Part shown: piece after piece, positions 6,306-8,364 of the stretch
Numbering within the stretch: position 1 is the stretch's first letter
Layout of the letters: the number at the start of each line of letters is the position of its first letter
DNA from: Bifidobacterium breve
GTDB lineage: Bacteria > Actinomycetota > Actinomycetes > S36-B12
NCBI GenBank assembly: GCA_943328365.2
Contig: CALPZT020000049.1
Coordinates: 1-8,364, forward strand
Direction: 5' to 3'
Length of the DNA: 8,364 nt
The notes under the pieces: model-generated
Database searches by the model: none
What the model was told of the DNA's origin: nothing
What the model saw: the letters and a program-made list of their open reading frames with translations, nothing else
Position numbers and translations under genes: made by a program

Positions 6306-7337
6306 ATGGCGGGGCTCGAGGATGCGAGGGGCGAGGTTTCGGGGCAGTCTTGGGGCGTGCCTCCTTCACCGTTATCCCTGCTTGAGTCGGCCCGAGATCA
6401 GGTTGCGTCGGGCTTTCGTCGCATCGTCTCCGGAGACCCGGACGGCGCACCCGACTGGGTGCGCTCAATGGCAGACGGCTCGGATGTCGGCTACTTCGGA
6501 CCGGGCTCGGCTGCGTGGAAGGTGCACGGCTCCCTCCCGACGATCGTTGGCGGGGTCCGCGCCCTCCTCATGCAGGCCCTCCACCCGGGGGCCCTCGCTG
6601 GGGTCATGCAGCACTCGAGGTACGAGACCGACGCGTTCGGCCGGCTGGCCGGCACGACCCAGTGGCTGACCGTCGTCACCTTCGGTGATCGCGCTGCCGC
6701 CGATCGAGAGTGCGCACGCGTCAAGGGCCTGCATCGCAAGGTGACGGGCACCTACGAGACGTCGCAGGGGTCGACCCCCTACGCGGCGTCCGACCCCGAT
6801 CTCCTGCGCTGGGTGCATGTCGCGTTCACCGACTCCTTCCTCGCGACCCACCGGGTCTGGGGAGGCGAGATCCCCGGGGGGCCGGATGCGTATGTCCGCG
6901 AGTGGGCGAAGGCCGGCGAGCTCGTCGGGGTCGTCGACCCACCCAGGAGCGTGGCTGAGCTTCGTTCGCAGATCGCCGACTACGGCCCAGTCCTTCGGGG
7001 TGACGCGGCCTCGGCGAAAACGGTGTCGTTCATCAAGAACATGCCGTTCCCGCTCGCGGCCAAGCCCGCCTACGGGCTGCTGTTCGCAGGCGCGTGCTCG
7101 ACGATGCCGCCTGAGCACCGCGAACTCCTCGGCCTGCCTACCGTCCCGCTCACCGTGACGAAGCCCCTCGTTGCCGCGATGCTCGGGACCCTCGGCCTGG
7201 CTCTCGGGCCGGCATCCCCATCGATGCGGGCGGCGGAGTCGCGGGTCGAGTCTCTTCAGGCGGACGAATCTGGCGATGGTGACCGGTCTGACGAGGCTGG
7301 CCGCGGCGGGGGAGCGACACGGTCGACCCCGGTGTGA
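6306..7337 (+). CDS. Oxygenase MpaB family protein (DUF2236)
   Basis: A protein of up to 343 residues matching the MpaB/DUF2236 family, which includes the fungal mycophenolic-acid enzyme MpaB and, more distantly, latex-clearing oxygenases. The domain covers about residues 35-300. It starts with WKVHGSLPTIVGGVRALLMQ and continues with ALHPGALAGVMQHSRYETD (His93), LTVVTFGDRAAADRE, VKGLHRKVTGTY (His143) and PDLLRWVHVAFTDSFLATH (His171). These histidines occur at the positions usually conserved in the family and may bind a cofactor or metal. The substrate is unknown. The tail after about residue 315 is a variable, Gly/Asp/Ser-rich extension. ATG 6306 is the longest start but has no ribosome binding site and sits against the htrA hairpin; GTG 6357 (residue 18) is an equally credible start. 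No signal peptide is seen. Confidence 0.88.
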   Translation: MAGLEDARGEVSGQSWGVPPSPLSLLESARDQVASGFRRIVSGDPDGAPDWVRSMADGSDVGYFGPGSAAWKVHGSLPTIVGGVRALLMQALHPGALAGVMQHSRYETDAFGRLAGTTQWLTVVTFGDRAAADRECARVKGLHRKVTGTYETSQGSTPYAASDPDLLRWVHVAFTDSFLATHRVWGGEIPGGPDAYVREWAKAGELVGVVDPPRSVAELRSQIADYGPVLRGDAASAKTVSFIKNMPFPLAAKPAYGLLFAGACSTMPPEHRELLGLPTVPLTVTKPLVAAMLGTLGLALGPASPSMRAAESRVESLQADESGDGDRSDEAGRGGGATRSTPV

Positions 7338-7346
7338 CGGCGCAAC

Positions 7347-7370
7347 CATCCCTGGGGTGATGATGGGATG
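7347..7370 (+). promoter_or_regulatory. Shine-Dalgarno and start-codon hairpin of the putative lyase gene
   Basis: GGGGTGA (7354-7360) matches the end of the Shine-Dalgarno consensus GGAGGTGA with one mismatch and lies 7 nt before ATG 7368. CATCCC (7347-7352) can pair with GGGATG (7365-7370). That puts the ribosome binding site in a 12-nt loop and the ATG inside the stem. A second in-frame ATG at 7371 lies just outside the stem. Confidence 0.4.
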
Positions 7371-8364
7371 ATGTTGCAGATGGGGCGCGTGGGACGAAGG
7401 ACGGCGGGGCTGGTGGCGGCGGTTGCGGCCGGCACCGTGGCGATCGCGCTCATGGCCACACCTGCAGCCGGCACCCTCGGCACGGTCACCCCCCGAGCGT
7501 CCGACAGCGGCACCGCGAGCGGATCCGCAAGCGCGGCGGCGACGTCCACCGCGACAGCAGTATCGACTGCCACAGCAACCCCGACCGCGACGTCCGATCC
7601 CTCTGCGAGCGCGACGGTTACCCCCTCACCTACGGTGACGACACCGACACCCGATGCGACCGCGACGGCGACTCCGTCGGCCGAGCCCGTACCCGCGCCG
7701 CCCGCGCCGCTCCCGACTGAGCTCGGCAGCTGGTGCACCACCCTCTTCCCGCCGCAGCGCACATCGATCGAGCGCGAGAAGGCGCAGGCGATCATGGGCG
7801 GCAAGGCGACGATGAGCCAGGGCGGCACGTACACGATCACCGAGCACCCGAACTGGAAGCCGCAAGGCTCGACCGATACCTCCGGCGACCGCCACGTCCA
7901 TTCGCTGAACTGGGCCCTTCCGCTCCTCTACCGAGGCGTGCACAAGCAGGTGCCGTCGCTCGTCGAGAGATTCCGGCAGCTCATGCACTACTGGATCGAG
8001 GACCACCGCGGGAAGCGCAGCTACTGGGTGAACGCTTCGATCTACGGGGGCCTGCGGACGCAGACCCTTGTCTGCGCCGCGCAGACCCTCAATGACCCGG
8101 TGATCGCCGAGGCTGCGCTGAAGGATGCGCGCACCATGGTCGCGCGCAACTGGGCGACCCGTGAGGTCGCGAGCGGCACGAACAACACCGATCTCATCAG
8201 GCAGACAGGTGCCCTTGCCGCCTTCTGCTGGACAGGCGATACCGGCTTACGAGACCGCGCCTGGGCGAATCTCGAGAGCGTGGCGCGCGGCGTCGTCCAT
8301 GAGGACGGCAGCGATGTTGACGGCTCACCGAGATACGCGGTCTACATCGAGAATCTCCTCTCCG
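7368..8364 (+). CDS. Secreted heparinase II/III- or alginate-lyase-like protein, partial (3' end beyond window)
   Basis: The reading frame is open from 7368 to the window edge: 332 complete codons with no stop, so the C-terminus is missing. Residues 1 to about 34 form a signal peptide: basic start MGRVGRR, then an Ala/Val/Gly-rich core, with likely cleavage near TPAAG. About 42-117 is a Thr/Ala/Ser/Pro linker. From about 119 the sequence is folded and mostly helical. WVNASIYGGLRTQTLV, SGTNNTDLIRQTGAL (269-283), RDRAWANLESVARGVV and EDGSDVDGSPRYAVYIENLL (312-331) resemble the alpha-toroid of heparinase II/III and related polysaccharide lyases. There an Asn/His-rich site and a DGS...SP.Y..Y segment recur. 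Inferred role: extracellular polysaccharide degradation. The catalytic beta-sandwich part would lie outside the window. It starts 30 bp after the oxygenase gene; ATG 7371 and ATG 7380 are alternative starts. Confidence 0.75.
   Translation, partial: MMLQMGRVGRRTAGLVAAVAAGTVAIALMATPAAGTLGTVTPRASDSGTASGSASAAATSTATAVSTATATPTATSDPSASATVTPSPTVTTPTPDATATATPSAEPVPAPPAPLPTELGSWCTTLFPPQRTSIEREKAQAIMGGKATMSQGGTYTITEHPNWKPQGSTDTSGDRHVHSLNWALPLLYRGVHKQVPSLVERFRQLMHYWIEDHRGKRSYWVNASIYGGLRTQTLVCAAQTLNDPVIAEAALKDARTMVARNWATREVASGTNNTDLIRQTGALAAFCWTGDTGLRDRAWANLESVARGVVHEDGSDVDGSPRYAVYIENLLS

Noticed and set aside
7256..7840. Minus-strand open frame of 194 codons with an Ala/Val-rich repeat
   Set aside because: It is the antisense of the Thr/Ala/Pro linker of the exported lyase-like gene, and it overlaps the end of the oxygenase gene.

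Overview
The window is high-GC bacterial DNA with actinobacterial character. Supporting signs are GC-rich codon use with several GTG starts, a probable leaderless gene, tRNA genes without an encoded CCA end, secreted proteins with long Ser/Thr/Pro/Ala-rich linkers, and a DUF2236/MpaB-type oxygenase. A member of the Micrococcales (for example Microbacteriaceae) is a reasonable guess, but the sequence alone does not prove it. I see no mobile element, integrase, CRISPR array or phage gene.

Layout. Positions 1-214 hold a tRNA-Glu(TTC) then tRNA-Asp(GTC) pair on the minus strand, followed by a strong terminator hairpin. At 325-675 (+) is a small zincin-like metallopeptidase, apparently leaderless. 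It converges, with a 9-bp gap, on a Sua5-type threonylcarbamoyl-AMP synthase (685-1689, -), which makes an intermediate of the tRNA modification t6A. Upstream of sua5 on the same strand is a large secreted subtilase (1733-4873, -). Its order is signal peptide, Ser/Pro-rich spacer, I9-type propeptide, nidogen-like domain, proteinase-K/aqualysin-type S8 catalytic domain, Gly-rich hinge, IPT/TIG domain, then 22 contiguous eight-residue repeats ending two residues before the C-terminus. A 220-bp intergenic region separates it from a divergent membrane-anchored HtrA/DegP-like S1C protease with a PDZ domain (5094-6239, +), which ends in a 15-bp perfect hairpin. After that come an MpaB/DUF2236 oxygenase-family protein (6306-7337, +) and, 30 bp later, the 5' part of a secreted protein (7368 to the right edge, +). 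The latter has a Thr/Ala/Pro-rich linker and a heparinase II/III- or alginate-lyase-like alpha-toroid domain, cut off by the window end.

How the genes work together. There is no single obvious pathway. The tRNA pair and sua5 belong to translation. The subtilase, HtrA and the putative polysaccharide lyase act outside the membrane, giving the region an envelope/secretion theme. The divergent subtilase-HtrA pair may be co-regulated, with HtrA handling envelope protein quality control, but this is inferred from position only.

The most unusual element is the subtilase: its octapeptide-repeat tail, with signs of a higher-order block duplication, and a nidogen-like domain of clearly lower GC between propeptide and protease domain.
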